A stretch of DNA of 64,000 nt, taken from contig OU342819.1 in NCBI GenBank assembly GCA_910591455.2, positions 14,548,262 through 14,612,261 on the forward strand. The letters are read 5' to 3'. The stretch comes from Pholis gunnellus. Its lineage: Eukaryota; Chordata; Actinopteri; Perciformes; Pholidae. A program made the position numbers and the translations under genes. The notes beneath the pieces are model-generated. The model worked only from the letters and a program-made list of their open reading frames with translations. It did no database searches and was not told the DNA's origin. Below are positions 1 through 13,200 of the stretch, piece by piece (position 1 is the stretch's first letter; every line of letters begins with the position of its first letter).

Positions 1-100
1 CAGTGACAGGCTTTTAAGCCTTTGTCAGATTAATAGCCACTTTCTCTTGGTAGTCGATAAATGCTTCGGGGGGTTCCCTAAATGCTGCAGGATAGCTCCA

Positions 101-121
101 TGTGTGTGTGTGTGTGTGTGT
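101..121. repeat. (TG)n microsatellite
   Basis: A pure TG dinucleotide run of about ten units. Confidence 0.95.
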
Positions 122-715
122 CTTTGTGTGTTAGAAAGGGCATCTAACAGGTCTCATGGGTCAACCTGTCACCACCAAGATGGCAAAGCAGTTGGTTGGC
201 CAGCGGGAAATCAATGTAAGGTGATGAGGCTGCTGTGTTTTGTGTGTGTGCATGTGTGTGTGCTTGTCTTTACCTCTGCTCTTGTGTGTCTTTCTGCATA
301 ACCTTCATTTAGATTTAGAAGAAATAACCTACAGGAAAAACTTGGTGCTGAGGGTGTCAACAATGAATCAATGTTGTTGAACATTTTTAGTTCAAATGGA
401 CAATGTTAAAGAGTAAAAACCATCACTAAATAAGAGCCTCTTGCTTTCTACTTCACTGCTTACAGTAGTACATACTGTAGATGCTCATTAGTAAAGAAAA
501 CTTGAATTGAGATGCCAAAATGTGGGAAGCAAGCGTGGGATATAGGACTTTCTGCCACTCACACCCAAAGGACGCAGGTCCATTCCTACTGTGGGTGGTG
601 GGAGCTCTGGGGCTGAGGGGTCGGGCTGTAGATTTTAAAGCCTGGGGCTTGGTCCTGATGCAATGTGGGCTGGAGAACAAAAGACTCAGAAACCCGGGAG
701 TTGCTCTGCATCAAC

Positions 716-748
716 ACCCCCCCCCCCCCCCACCACCCCCCCCCCCCC
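716..748. repeat. Poly-C tract with interruptions
   Basis: Two long C runs are separated by CACCA-like bases. On the other strand this is a G-run cluster. Confidence 0.95.
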
Positions 749-850
749 GTTCCCGAGGATGGTTGGAGCTCTAGCTCGCTTCTCTGTTAGTGAACCCTGG
801 CTGTTTAAACAAGCCCCAGCGGAACTCATTACCCTTTCCCTGGGCACACT

Positions 851-870
851 CACACACACACACACACACA
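851..870. repeat. (CA)n microsatellite
   Basis: A pure CA run of ten units. Confidence 0.95.
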
Positions 871-1598
871 TGCAGGCGCACACACTCGGGAATGTGCAGC
901 ATCAGTTGTAGAGGAAGAGAAGCTCTTACCCGCACACAGCTGTTGGCTTTGATGAAGCATAACAGAGCTGGACGCCATGGTGCTTTGCTCGGACAGCTGT
1001 CCCGTCCCTTATCAACCACTTGGCTTAAGGGGTCGTTACCATGGTAATGGTGCTTGGACTGCCGAAGGGTTGACACACCAACGCTCCAGAAAACGAAGCT
1101 TTTGAAGTTGATCCCGTCACATTCCCATTGAAGTGCCCTTAGTCAGCCATGTTAATTGCACATGATGATTTCAAGACGGTCCTTTTGTGTGTTTGTTCTA
1201 TGCCAGCATCATTACAGTACTTTCACTATTTCAAGTACATAAGTACAGCTATTTGAGCTCTGTACATCCTCCGCCCGCCATTCAGTCACTAGGTGAGCTC
1301 AGTTAAGCGTACACTCCACCGTCTCTTTCTTTCTCTGTTCTCCCATGTGCATCTTTCTGTCAATAGTCTTCATCATGTTTTCTGTGGAATCAATTGGTCC
1401 TCAAATAAGACATGTACACTCACAGCCACATATTTATAGACATCTCTCCTGTGGGGGAGAGGGAAGGCATCATCTCCAAGCTCATGTTTTTTTGTTCCCA
1501 CTTGTATTTGTGTTTTCATTGGATCTCCTGCTCCAGCAGATACCATCTATGGAGTTTGAGATAGACCCGGTGTGATATTGCCTATGACGGCTTGTGTT

Positions 1599-1604
<6 letters not shown>

Positions 1605-1636
<32 letters not shown>
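1605..1636. repeat. (TG)n microsatellite
   Basis: A TG run of about sixteen units in the upstream intron. Confidence 0.95.
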
Positions 1637-1638
<2 letters not shown>

Positions 1639-4600
1639 TGTTGGTGTGTGTGACACCGAGCATTACGTGGAACATTCATGTGAAGTTGCGATCGCTGTTG
1701 CAATGATATAAGGCAACAGTGGTCCTTGAATGTTTGTGGATGTGGCAACATAACAGGTTTTCTAAAGAAACAAGTGATTGAAATGCTTCTCTCTATGCCC
1801 CCTAAACACAAGCTTGATAAAATGTTACATCACATTCTCTATTTGCTTTTACCGATAACTTGAAACGGCTTAGGTTCAAGGAGGGCAACAACAAATGTCA
1901 TTGTCAGTTTCAAGATGTCTGCGACTTTAAGATGTTTTGTTTCTCCATAACTTCAACATCCCTAGAGGGATTCTGTAGCTGTCTGAACAGAATGCTTTTT
2001 ATCTTCCTTGTGGCAAAGGAAGCTCAGTGTTCCTCGTCGCTTAATGATGTGTGATCTCTCCAAGATGTCACGGATGGGAATGACCTTCGTGGCACAGCTT
2101 TGCACATGTTGTCCCCTGGTCATGACTTGCTCCCCATCAGGAGAGAGTCCTTACTCTCTGGGGTGTCAACCAGAAAGCTATCATGTGGCAAAGTTAATCA
2201 ATGGGACTATTGGCTCGAAGTAATCAAGTGATTAATCAGCGCGACATTCAGCTGACGCAGCAAATTCTGACAAAAGACTTGTGGATACTGAAGGAGAGGG
2301 AACAGAGAGGAAAATCATAGAGAGAAACAAAGTGGTAGAGTCGCACATGGAAGCCAGTGAACAACAAACTCAACACACAGGTAATTGTGTATGTAGGGTT
2401 ATAAAGTAAAAGAATAATAGCAGGGCTACAATCCACACACACAAAAATAAAAATGTATAAAAGTATGAACAAAGGAGAAAACTAGGAGCTCTAATCAATA
2501 TGAATACCCCACAAAAGCAGATAACCTGTTCCTCAGGCCAAGAACTGTCATGTTCACTCTCATGAGGTTACACACACTCATCTGTCAATCATAAGTAAAA
2601 GGTGGATGTTGAAGCGGGGAAAGGAAAGGCCCACAGAATGCAGTGTGATAAGAGAGGTAGAATCTTATTTTCTGGAGCTTCTGGTAAGCATTTCCATGAG
2701 GTGATGCAATGTGTTGATGGCATAACTTAAAATGGCTTGCATCTGTCCAGTTCCCAGCAGGTTATTTGTATGACAGCAGCAAGCAGCACTCATTAGAATA
2801 CACAAATGAATGTCACACCGTGCATTCTCTTCCTGGTATCGTGCAATCACTAGTTTGCCATGACAACACTGCAGTATATCATGTTCATGCATTTGTTTTT
2901 GTTGGATGGTGGGTGATAACAGCATAGTTTTACCTCATTTTCTGACCTCATTGTATTTACACTAAAAATGAACTCCCATCAGTGGAATCTGTAGAACACA
3001 GGCTGTGAGGCAAAGCTGATTTTGTGCCCAAGTGTACTTTAAAGCTGAGTATTGTGTCAGAGTTGTTTGCTGTGTGGTTTTCCCTCCATTTATTGGTCAT
3101 TAAATTCCCTGAATTCTACTATTTTGTCCTTCAGAAAAATGCAAGACTGTGTTTCCACAAATTTCTCTGCCAAACTTGTACAATACATAGACTCATGGCA
3201 ATCCTTTTGTAAAGTGCATTGCTCCAGGTTTTGTAAGTAGGACACAGCAAGGCTAGTGGAGGCAGAGATGAAGCAGGAGTTGAGGACACGGCAGAGGAAG
3301 TGATAATTCCACTCAGTGGTATTTTCACTTTTATCACAAGGTATGACTGCTGAGGAGTCGGCAGGAGAAGAAGAGTGATGGACAGGTGATAGGGTGAAGA
3401 CAGCAAGGAGAGGGACAAAGGGGCCTTGTCATGAAAGTGAGAAAGAAAAGTACTGGATGTGTAGCAAGCAGGTGCAAGAGTGACTGATAGGGACAGAGGG
3501 ATGCTGTGATTATGGTGGCACATTTATGCCCAAAAGGGACAGGAGTGTGATGGCTGAAGGTCTATTCTTGTTCTGTTTTTTAAAAGAAGGAGCAGGGAGG
3601 GGAAAGGGGAAGTGGAAAAAGCAGACCTATATGCTTGAAACAGGAAGAGTCCATTCATTTTTATACAATGATAAATGTGTTCATAAAATAAATAAAATAT
3701 TCTATAATTGCAACATAGCATAATAGGAACTTATAAGGCCCCTTTTGATTGTTTTATTCCACTCTTGCGGTGCCTTTTCAAAGCAGTCTTTTCACAACTG
3801 GCCAAATGCTTGGCCTGTGGTGTTGCTGCTTGACGCTTTTTTCGAGACAGCTCAAACAAACAAGTTCACACTTTAGACTGTGCCTTCTTTCTTTTTTCGA
3901 ATATTCTTATTATTCTTACTCATTGTACCCTAAAAATAATTGACAAAAAGCCCCCAATGCAATTAAAAATGATTCAACTCATCTGTATAGCCTGCTCCTC
4001 TGTGTACTTCTACTTCAGAGGATGTCGAGCATGTCGAAGTACTACATGTACTTGACAGAGAAATGTTACTGGTTACGTTGCAGATTCAGATTGAACTCAC
4101 AAAATATGACTATTAAAATATGATGCATTATTATTCCTTAAACTATCCAGCATTAAATTGAAGGCTCCATCTCTAATATACTGTACATTAATTAACATTC
4201 CCATTTAAAGAAAGAGTGAAAGTAAAGAAATACAACGTTTGCCTGGGCTCCCGAAAACACTAAATCCAGCCTGGAAAAACACACCCAGGTCATGGACATT
4301 CAGTGAAATTGCCGTGATCATAGCAGTTATGAATTGTACACCGTGGATTTAATAAGTTGACGTATTTTCCTTGCAGTCAAGTTCGAAGTTAGTGTCGCAA
4401 AAACGTCCACAATTCGAGTTGCGGTGGCTGAGTGGTACCGTTCCTGTAGGTTATCTGCTTGTGCTCGTTGACTCCAGGGAAGTGAAGAAAGGTTTGGATG
4501 TGACGTTATCCAGCATTCATGTAGCATAAGCAAGCTAGATCCAGCATCCATTGTGAGCTGCAGTCAGTGAGCCAGCAGCTGTCGGCCACCCGAGGGTAAC

Positions 4601-5888
4601 ATGCTGGACTGTAGAGCCAAGATGCTCCGCCCCTGCTGCTGTACAGAGTGTGCTGTGTGCTTGTTAATTGAAAATGTATAAATATTGAACGCGCTGCGTG
4701 TCCAAAATGCACCAAATTTGAAAAAGCCCTCCACGGGGTCTCCAGCAATACACCCGCCTTGGTGTGTTCTGTAAGCTCCTGGGTCTGGTTGTCTTGCTAC
4801 ACTTTTGAATTTTTTCAGCAAGCACTACATTTTCCTATTCAACTTGGCAGATAGCACACATCTGAGAAGATGCAGAGCTCTGTGGGCTTGTGTACTCTCA
4901 GCAGTTGCCCAATAGCCAAAGAGCCATCTATTGCTGCAGAGGAAATTGATTATTGGTGGCAGAGGCAGCAACATTTTCCCACTACAGAGAACTATCATTT
5001 CATGTTAATTGTTCTTTGTTAAGTGATCACACAGCAAAACACTGTTCTTCCAGAACAAATCCTCCCAAAACAAACCACGGCTTTCACAATGGCAGATGGT
5101 GAAACATCCAAAATTTGGATGAGAAAAATAAAATACATTTTTTGTTACTAGTTTGTTCTCTTTAGTTTAGTAAAAAAAAAGAAAACAAACGTATTTAAAT
5201 GCCAAAGAAGGCAAAAAAAGGACATGGAGGAGTAAACTTTTTGAAGAATATATTATATCATTTATTTAAATGTATTCACGTCTCGCTAAAATTTCTCAAG
5301 AGAATAGATGCCTCGTTGCTATGTCTAGCTATGCTGTATTTTTTCAAACGGAATCGCATGCACACTGTCACTAATACACACTCAAAAGATATGCACATGC
5401 GTGCACCCCCACACAGACTTTGCTTCGGCTCGAGCATACAGAAATCTAGGACAGAGTCTTATCTTGATGATTCACGACAGGATCATTTAACTAAGCATGG
5501 TGGTCTCAAAATTAGAGGTATTCAAATTCCCACTGCAACCTCGTAGCTGGTACTTATTACATAGCCTAGCATATTACATCTCCCTGGAAAAAAAAATATG
5601 CAGCCCCTGCTGACCTCCATAGCTGAAATTAACTCTTTAGCGCAGAGCTCCCTTCATGCTGCATGGCTGCACTGCTCTCTCGATTAGCCTTGTGACCCGA
5701 TTACTCTCAGCTATTTATCCAGGCACTCGTTCCGCACAACACCTTTTCTCTACTCGGATTAAATTGGCTGGAACATTTCGTAGCGGGGCAGGAGAAAGTA
5801 AGAACGAGCTGAGAGGCCTCATCTCCAGAAGTGATGAGGCACTGGCAGTCCTTGAGCCCTGTAAAGGGGAAGATTGTTCTCATTGAGG

Positions 5889-5890
<2 letters not shown>

Positions 5891-5950
<60 letters not shown>
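5891..5950. repeat. (TA)n microsatellite, about 29 units
   Basis: An uninterrupted alternating AT tract, self-complementary and able to extrude a cruciform. Confidence 0.97.
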
Positions 5951-5952
<2 letters not shown>

Positions 5953-6271
5953 TGTATGTTTGTCTGTGTGTGTGTTTGCTGCATGTAGACTACTGCACAC
6001 TGAGGAGGAGTAAAGAAGTACTTTACTATAGGTATTCCTTTCTCTGCTTTTTTCACATTGAGGGAGGTTAATATAAAGGGATACGGGCTTAAAGGACATT
6101 GGGAGGAGGAAAAAGGGATTATGGTGAGGATGGGGGAGTATGGATTGTCATTATTATTGCCAATAGTTTTTTCATTATATGCCCTTACTCTTTTACTTAC
6201 AGAACTTTTTTCTTGCAATCATACATGATCTTTGCTTGAATACAATGAGCAAAAGTTATCCCACAAAAGTA

Positions 6272-6350
6272 CCTGGTTAGGTTCAGGCAACAAAAGTGTT
6301 TTGTTAGGTTTAGGAAAAGGTTGTGGTTTGTGCTGAAATAAGTATGGTTG
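6272..6350. repeat. TTAGGTTTAGG-type interspersed repeat
   Basis: The words GGTTAGGTTCAGGCAACAAAA and TTAGGTTTAGGAAAAGG lie within 80 nt and are followed by a diverged CTGAAATAAGTA. I recognise this pattern from many percomorph intergenic and intronic sequences. It resembles telomere repeats but is not a TTAGGG array. Confidence 0.5.
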
Positions 6351-9300
6351 TTTAAATTGCTACGCCTGATGCGTACCTGGCATCAGTGAAGTATGGAAGT
6401 TAAGCACGCCACAACAAACTGTACCAGAGTTCTCTTGAAAGACCAGCGCCAGGAAAGGTTGTTCAGTCTGCACCAGGGTTCTTTACTCTGTCAGAGTTTG
6501 AATGACATACACAAACAGCGCAAATTCAGTACTTGACAGTTTCCAATACCGTATGATGCAAACACATTTTGGTCAGTATCAAACGTATCCCTTGATCCTC
6601 TGGTTATAGTGTCAGGGTATCTCTACATTTCTAGCCATCCCTTTTTTCCCACCCATAAAGCTTTAATGGGCCCAAAAGTTATGACTGCAGTTTTACAGAA
6701 TGCAATCCTCTGCAGGAACAGCCATGTTGTGAAATCCCTCTTTCTGTCACACCAAGGGGAGGAAAAAAAAGTTGGCAGGGTTACATTTGTTAATGCCAGA
6801 TATTAATCTTCTCTGCCAAATAAATGAGAGTTATTGAGAATGAGGACCTCTGTGATTAATGCTTCACATCACAGTATAACTTCGACCTTACCCGGGAGGC
6901 ATATCACAGATTATAATGCGCAAGAGGCCAAAGGTGCGCTCCTTGCAAGAAAACTGTTTTCAGAGTATGGAATTACAACAAGGAAGAATGTTCTGATATT
7001 AGAAAGATCTTTAGGCCTCGATTCTTAATAAAAGTCACTTGATCACCGATCACTCTTCTAAAACAACTGAACTGAAGGTCTTCAGTCTAGACCCCTGCCT
7101 AGTGATTATGGATGTAACTTTTCCAGACATATTCAAAAGTGCTTTCAACATAAATTTGAGATGATCCTGGATTGAAGAGTTCCAAATACTGATCCCTTGA
7201 ACAAAGACAGCTGTCTGTCCAAATGAGATTCATTCAGATATTACGATGTTACTAGGAATTGACTCTTTATAGCAGATGGTTACAGCGAGACTTGACAATC
7301 TTGACTCTGCTGCACCGGTTGGTTCTTAGCACCAATTACAAAGAATGAATCCCCTCTTAATAAACGAACACATGCACATTAGATCTGAATCAGCAATACC
7401 AGAAGCGTAGCACATGGGGAGGAGGTTAGGGTGGTGGAGGAAGCTGCAGTAGTTAGAATTGTCAGGTTATAATGACCACTCTGTACACCAGCATGGATGT
7501 GATTGGATGTTTCTAGTCAGCTGGTTGCCAAGCGGCCAAATGAGCTAATGGTTGTCAAGGCCGAAAAAGGCAGAAAATGTCAGGTGGCTACTTGAAATTG
7601 ATACAATTTCCCATGGATGCACATCAAAAACTGTGAGAGCTTTCAACATGTTGCTAAGCAGTTTCTTGTAAAAGCAGAGTGGGGTTTTCTGGCACAGCCT
7701 ACTTCAAAGGTGCAATGGATGAGGGAAAAAATCGGAAGAGGCAAAAACTCCAGCAACAACTTTGTTGTTTTGACCAGAGTGAAACGCGTTGCTCGGAACA
7801 GTAACGTTGTTCTATAATTTACAAGTGTCACTAAGCAGTTTCTTTATGTCGCTGTATGCTTTGGCTTTGTAGATGCTAACTGCTGGTTACTTAAGTCTCC
7901 ATCTCCTGTACACCAACTGTATTTGATTCTTCTGCATAAGCCACCACGGCCACTCTTGAGGCAGGAGTCCGTGTCGTGGGTGGCTGGGAGCATGCTTGTA
8001 TGAGCGAGCATATGCCTTGGTCATGGTTGTGTATTTGTTTTAATGGGCACTCAGATCATATTGATGCCTATTGGTTTGGAGAACATGTTGTAACAAATGC
8101 ATAGTACATTACACACTCTAGCATTAATATAATGGAAGACCATTATTATCATGGGGGGTGCCTAAGTAGGCAAACAAATCATCTGGTACAAAACAGAACA
8201 TACTGTAACGAATTAGTCCAATAGTCCAAGGTAAACCTGAGCGGATAGTACAACTAATCATAGCACGTATTGCATTAGGAGCTGTCAGACTGTACCAAAG
8301 CATAAAATCACATGCAATACTGACAAACATTAACAAAGAGAACATCCACAACATTAAAAATGTTTCCAGTTTTCCAGGTGAAAAGAGGGTAATAACCATG
8401 TAGAAATCTGGACACCGGGGTTATCAGTGCCGTGCTAAGTCACCGACTCGTTGAGCTTTTCTTTTCTTTTTTAGGGGATTTTCACCTCTTTTTTCTGCTC
8501 CGTTATAATTTTATTTCACATGGATTCATCCATTCATCTTGCCTTAAAGAAAACAGCAGAAAGTGGGTTTAATTCTGTAGACAGGAGCAATACCTCGCTT
8601 GTACTGCTAAGCCAAACTAAGCATGTCTGTGTCGTATGTATCATGTGTGAGCACAAGAGTTTGGGTGAACGTCCGTGTGCAATGCCTGGCCCAAAAGACT
8701 GCCCCTCTGTTCTGCTGCGCTGACCCTTCCCTCTGATAAAATGTAGTTGCAAGAGTAGAGGTAAGTGGTGTGTGAGTGTTTGTATATACTCATGAGAGAG
8801 GTTGAGGGCGAGAGTCAGCGCCTGAGTATCATTTCTTCCGTCACTTCTACCCGAGTGGAAGACCAAGGTCGGACTCTTCTCATGCCAATCTCTTGTGATC
8901 CATGAAAAACACCTGCCAGAGTGTGCTCCGGGTGGCTTTGGCCTATGCAAATGCAGTTTGTGTGTGCACGCGTTTGCGCTTGTAAAAGAAAATTTGCACC
9001 AATGCATTTCAGTGTATAGAAATAAAAAAAAATGTAAAGAACATGAACAAATATTGTAAGAGAAAGGAAGACAAAGAAATACAAATGAAAGGAAATTGAT
9101 TTGAAAAAAAAAGACTTCCAGATAGTTAAATGTAAAAAAGGAAGAAAAAAAACGGATGTACAAAGCATAAAACTAACGATGAAAGCGTAAGAACACATAA
9201 GCAACACAGGCAGAAAGAAGAAAGGGATATTAGAATCATAGCAAAAGCACAGCAGCTGCCCTTCACCACAGTTGAGACCAACCGTCAGACTCAATTCCCC

Positions 9301-9850
9301 TCTCCGTCACATGCAGAACCAGAGACCAAGTGTGGACACTGATTTATAATACACCTCCCTCCGTCCCTCTGTAGGACCACCCACCCATATCCCCGCCCAT
9401 CCTTTACAGTGTCAGAATAACGGTGTTTCTATGGCAACAGCATACCACTCATCGATCTGTACGTGCGGCTGCGTCGTGTACATACGTATCACTGCTGTCA
9501 TGTGAAAAGCCTCGCGATAAAATGCCGAATTGGGTTTGATAGATATTTGTATCTGATATTTTTGGCAGATTTGTATCAGAGGGAGAGAGGTGAAACAAAA
9601 GATAAAGACAGGTTTAAGGTTGATGATGTGACAAATATGCTGCACTTTCAGAGTTTAGCTTACCTCTTTTTTCTTAAATTTGTGTTTTATAAGGATTATA
9701 AGCTTCTCTTTGGGTGATACAATTCTTCCAGGAATTCCAGAAACCACAGAAAAGCCACAAAAAAAAGCATTTTAAGCAACACTGCTGTTGTTTTTACACC
9801 CTTTAAAACACTATATCTAAACCTTAGCACACTTAGACTTTAGCAGCATG

Positions 9851-10228
9851 TTGGATGGCTCGGTCGGCCGGTCGGTTGGTTGGTTGATTGGTTGCTTGCT
9901 TGGTTTGTCAGTCGGTTGGTCTGTTCGTTGGTTCACCACTTTAGTCCAGACTGAAACATCTCAATGACTATTGGATTGATTGCCATGACAGGGCAGGTTC
10001 AATTGTACAATCTTCCGTGATCCCTTTTCACTCGCTGTACTTGCGTTTAGTGTTACATAACACATGCTGCCATACTAACAGGCTAAGATGGTGAACATGG
10101 TAAGCATTGTACTTACCTAACATCAACATGTTAGCATTGTCATTGTGACCATGTTAGCATGCTCACAATAGCATTTAGTTCAAAGCGCCACCGCGCAGCC
10201 ACACAAAGCTGCTAGCATGGCCGTTCTC
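9851..10228 (+). repeat. Percomorph-type interspersed repeat, copy 1
   Basis: A GGTT-rich start (9860-9935) is followed by CCAGACTGAAACATCTCAA, TATTGGATTGATTGCCATGA, AAGATGGTGAACATGGTAA, ATGTTAGCATTGTCATTGTG and GCATGTTAGCAT-like words, then AGCTGCTAGCATGGC. The same ordered words occur at 27390-27925 and 59535-59770. I recognise the family as abundant in percomorph fish but cannot name its class with certainty. It has no coding capacity. Confidence 0.7.
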
Positions 10229-13200
10229 TATGTCCACTGTCTTATGATCTGCTATCTGTGCCACTTTCTTATCTGCTGGAGTTTCATGATTTGATTAGTC
10301 AACACCAAAGACCTTTCTCTGTTGGATTGACAGAAAATAAGGTTTTTCTGCCAGGAAACTGGGGTAACTTTGAACAATGTGCGTCAGACTGAGGCAGAGA
10401 TATAAAGTGCAATAACATTGGCTTTACAACAAGTTCACAAGGGGCTCAAGCTTATCTCACATTGATCCATTTAACATGCTTCTAGCTATGTTGTAAACAC
10501 TGCTACACTGGCTACACTGGCTGATTGCGCAATAATCTTGCATGCCCATGCTTTGATTTAATTGTTCTGGCCATCCCTGCAGTGATTGCTCTTTCATTGT
10601 AGCTTTGCTGGACTGTAAATCTATCAAAATTCTCATCTTGTTATGGAACTGAGAGAAAGGCTGGCTGAAATAAAAGACAGAGGGTGGGAGGGTGGAGAGC
10701 AGAGCGATAGGCCAAATGACTGTGCGGTGTGGGACTTAGGAGGTTTGAAAATATCTAATAAGAGAAAGAAAAATGGGGGAAAAAGGGCAATTTGAGATTG
10801 AGAATGAAAGTGAAACGAAACAAAGCCAATTTGGCAGTTTGGATGTATACAAGGGCTTGTGTTGATCTCTGTGTGTGTGTGTGTGCAGGTGTGAAAAAAA
10901 CAAACTGTCAGTCTGTGGGGCCGAGAAAACTAGATTCTGAATCCATTTTGAAGGCACACAAATGACCTTGAGGCCCCATAGTCAGGCAGACGCTGTCCTG
11001 CACCAACCTGATTCAACCTCTCTCCTCATATCTGCTGCTGAGTGAGAAAGCGAGAGAGAGAGATGGAGTGGTCTGTCTGTCCAGTAGCTTATAAAAAGTC
11101 CATTATGGTACGCTTCTATCAGTTTGGGCTCTCCCAGATGGACCCTGGAGTAAATGGACAGCACCAGAGAGCTATAAGCTCAGATTTGATATACGGCTGA
11201 GAAATAGCTCTGTGTGTGTGTTTGTGAGTGTGCGTTTTTAAGAGGGTGCATTCAATCATATACACTGCACTGAAAGAGCTGACAATAGTCAACAAAAAGC
11301 ATTTCTGCGCCACAGTTTTTTGCATGCCATTTAATACAGCTGTTTTACCATATTACCATATGCAATCCTCTGTCAAACACACACACACACATACACACGC
11401 ATATACATACAGTCTTCCCAGCAGGCTTAAATCCCGGCTCAGTCTGACAAAGGAGCCTGTGGGTCTAACTGGCTCTCCTCCAATCCCCAGCCTGCTGCTT
11501 TGAATGGGCTCAAAACTGCTTTACTGCATGACGTTTATTTATCAGCCATATTTACCACTTATTGTGTATGTGTGCGTGTGTCTCAGTGTGTGTCTGTGCC
11601 ACATCAAGGTACATTTGAGCTTTGGTGTAACAGCTGATGTGTGCATTTAGATGTCCAAAATATGCTGTGTTCATGTCTTCGCACTAGTGTGTGTTCATCT
11701 CATCAGCTTTGTGCATCGAGTTGAGGAAGCCGACAAAAGCCTCTGCCTGCTGAGTGATAGCGCTCAGCCGGTTATGCATGGGACTTTTTCCTTCTACATG
11801 CTACTTTATCAACACTTTGTTGGGAACAAGTAGAGAAAATAGCCCTGAGCAAAGAGATGGTTAAAACGGTTTGAGAAGCATTGCTTTATGGTTAGCAGTT
11901 GGGTTCTGACAAGGCAAACAAATCAAGTGTTATCCTCAAATAATCATTTCTTTAAAAGTAAATGTCACATATCATCACTTCATGTGTACTGTTGTGAGAT
12001 GTAACATGGCTTTGTAAACACTTTATCAGTGTAGCCAACACCAAAACTACAAATGAATTACAGTAGATGTCCTCTGAACCATGGACTACAGTTTTGAAGT
12101 CTCGGTTTCTGCCTTTTGGCCATCTTGGTTTTTGGTTTGTTTGTAACCAGAAGTGACACACGAGGTTGGAGCTAAGCACAACCAAATGCCAAATAGGTCA
12201 TTAAACTGTGAAACTGTGAAAGAGTTAATGTTGTAAGACTAAAAACAGGGACGATCCCCTGCTTGCACTTAACAGAATGTTTCATCCTTTGCTCTTTCAC
12301 TGAACAAACATCTCTAAACACAGTAATACCCATAACCATTAACTCTTAACATGTCACTAAGTCCATTACAATGTTTGTGATTAAATAGCCTTGATAAGTT
12401 GATAAGTCAGTAGTTCCACTGTACACTACTAAGTAAACGAGCAAAGTTCAACCTTTTCACCGGCCAATCACAAGATTATTGACTTTAACTTGGTCCCATA
12501 GACAGGAGGAGAGAGCTGAAATGGGTTGAAAAAAAGTTTTATTTTTGTTCTTATAACACCGAGTGTATAACCTATATAGGTTCAGAGAAAAATCTTTTAG
12601 CAGACCCCTGACTGTAGACTCAACATCCTACATAACATATTGATGACGACCTATGTTCATGCACTGCACTGCTACTAAAGCAAAGGTGTTCTCTTCATTT
12701 GTCAGGGCAAGATTCTAAAAGGCGTTTTCACTTCACTGAAACTTCTGTCAGATGACACTAAAACATCAGCACTACTACAAGTAAAATATCAAACCTCTGC
12801 TCCCAACCGGTCGTAGCTTTATCGACCCTGCTCCACGATTGGAAGTGAATGCCAGCTATAGATGGAAAATAGATTCCCCTGGAGATGAAGAACAAGCTGG
12901 AATGGGTGGAAAAAAAGTAGGGATGAGAGAGTGCCAGACGATTTGATGAAGTGTGCGATGATGTTGCCATTAAATTGCGGTCCACAACATTAAACAATTC
13001 AGTGGGGTTTGTAAAGGTCAGTACTCTCAAAGGGTTATCCATATTGATCTTTAGCTTCGATTGTGAAGGACTCTGCACCGGTGTCCATCTGAATCCTCTT
13101 TTGTGGCGTAGACCTAGAGGAGAGTGAGGGAGAAAGAGAGACAAACAGAGAGAAAGAGATAAAGATAAGGAGAGAAATGTAATCCTCACTGGTCACTTTA

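Noticed and set aside
5199..5546. 115-codon open frame on the + strand
   Set aside because: No recognisable domain. It lies in AT-rich intron sequence with no promoter or splice context.
5707..6218. Frames rich in alternating Tyr-Ile
   Set aside because: They are direct translations of the (TA)n microsatellite.
6360..6420. Faint 5S rRNA resemblance (GAAGTTAAGCA)
   Set aside because: Only a few words match. The other internal promoter boxes and the length are absent.
8534..9163. Longest open frame in the window (209 codons, - strand)
   Set aside because: The protein is a Phe/Leu/Ser-rich translation of an A/T-rich tract followed by unrelated sequence. It has no domain, no splice support and no codon bias.
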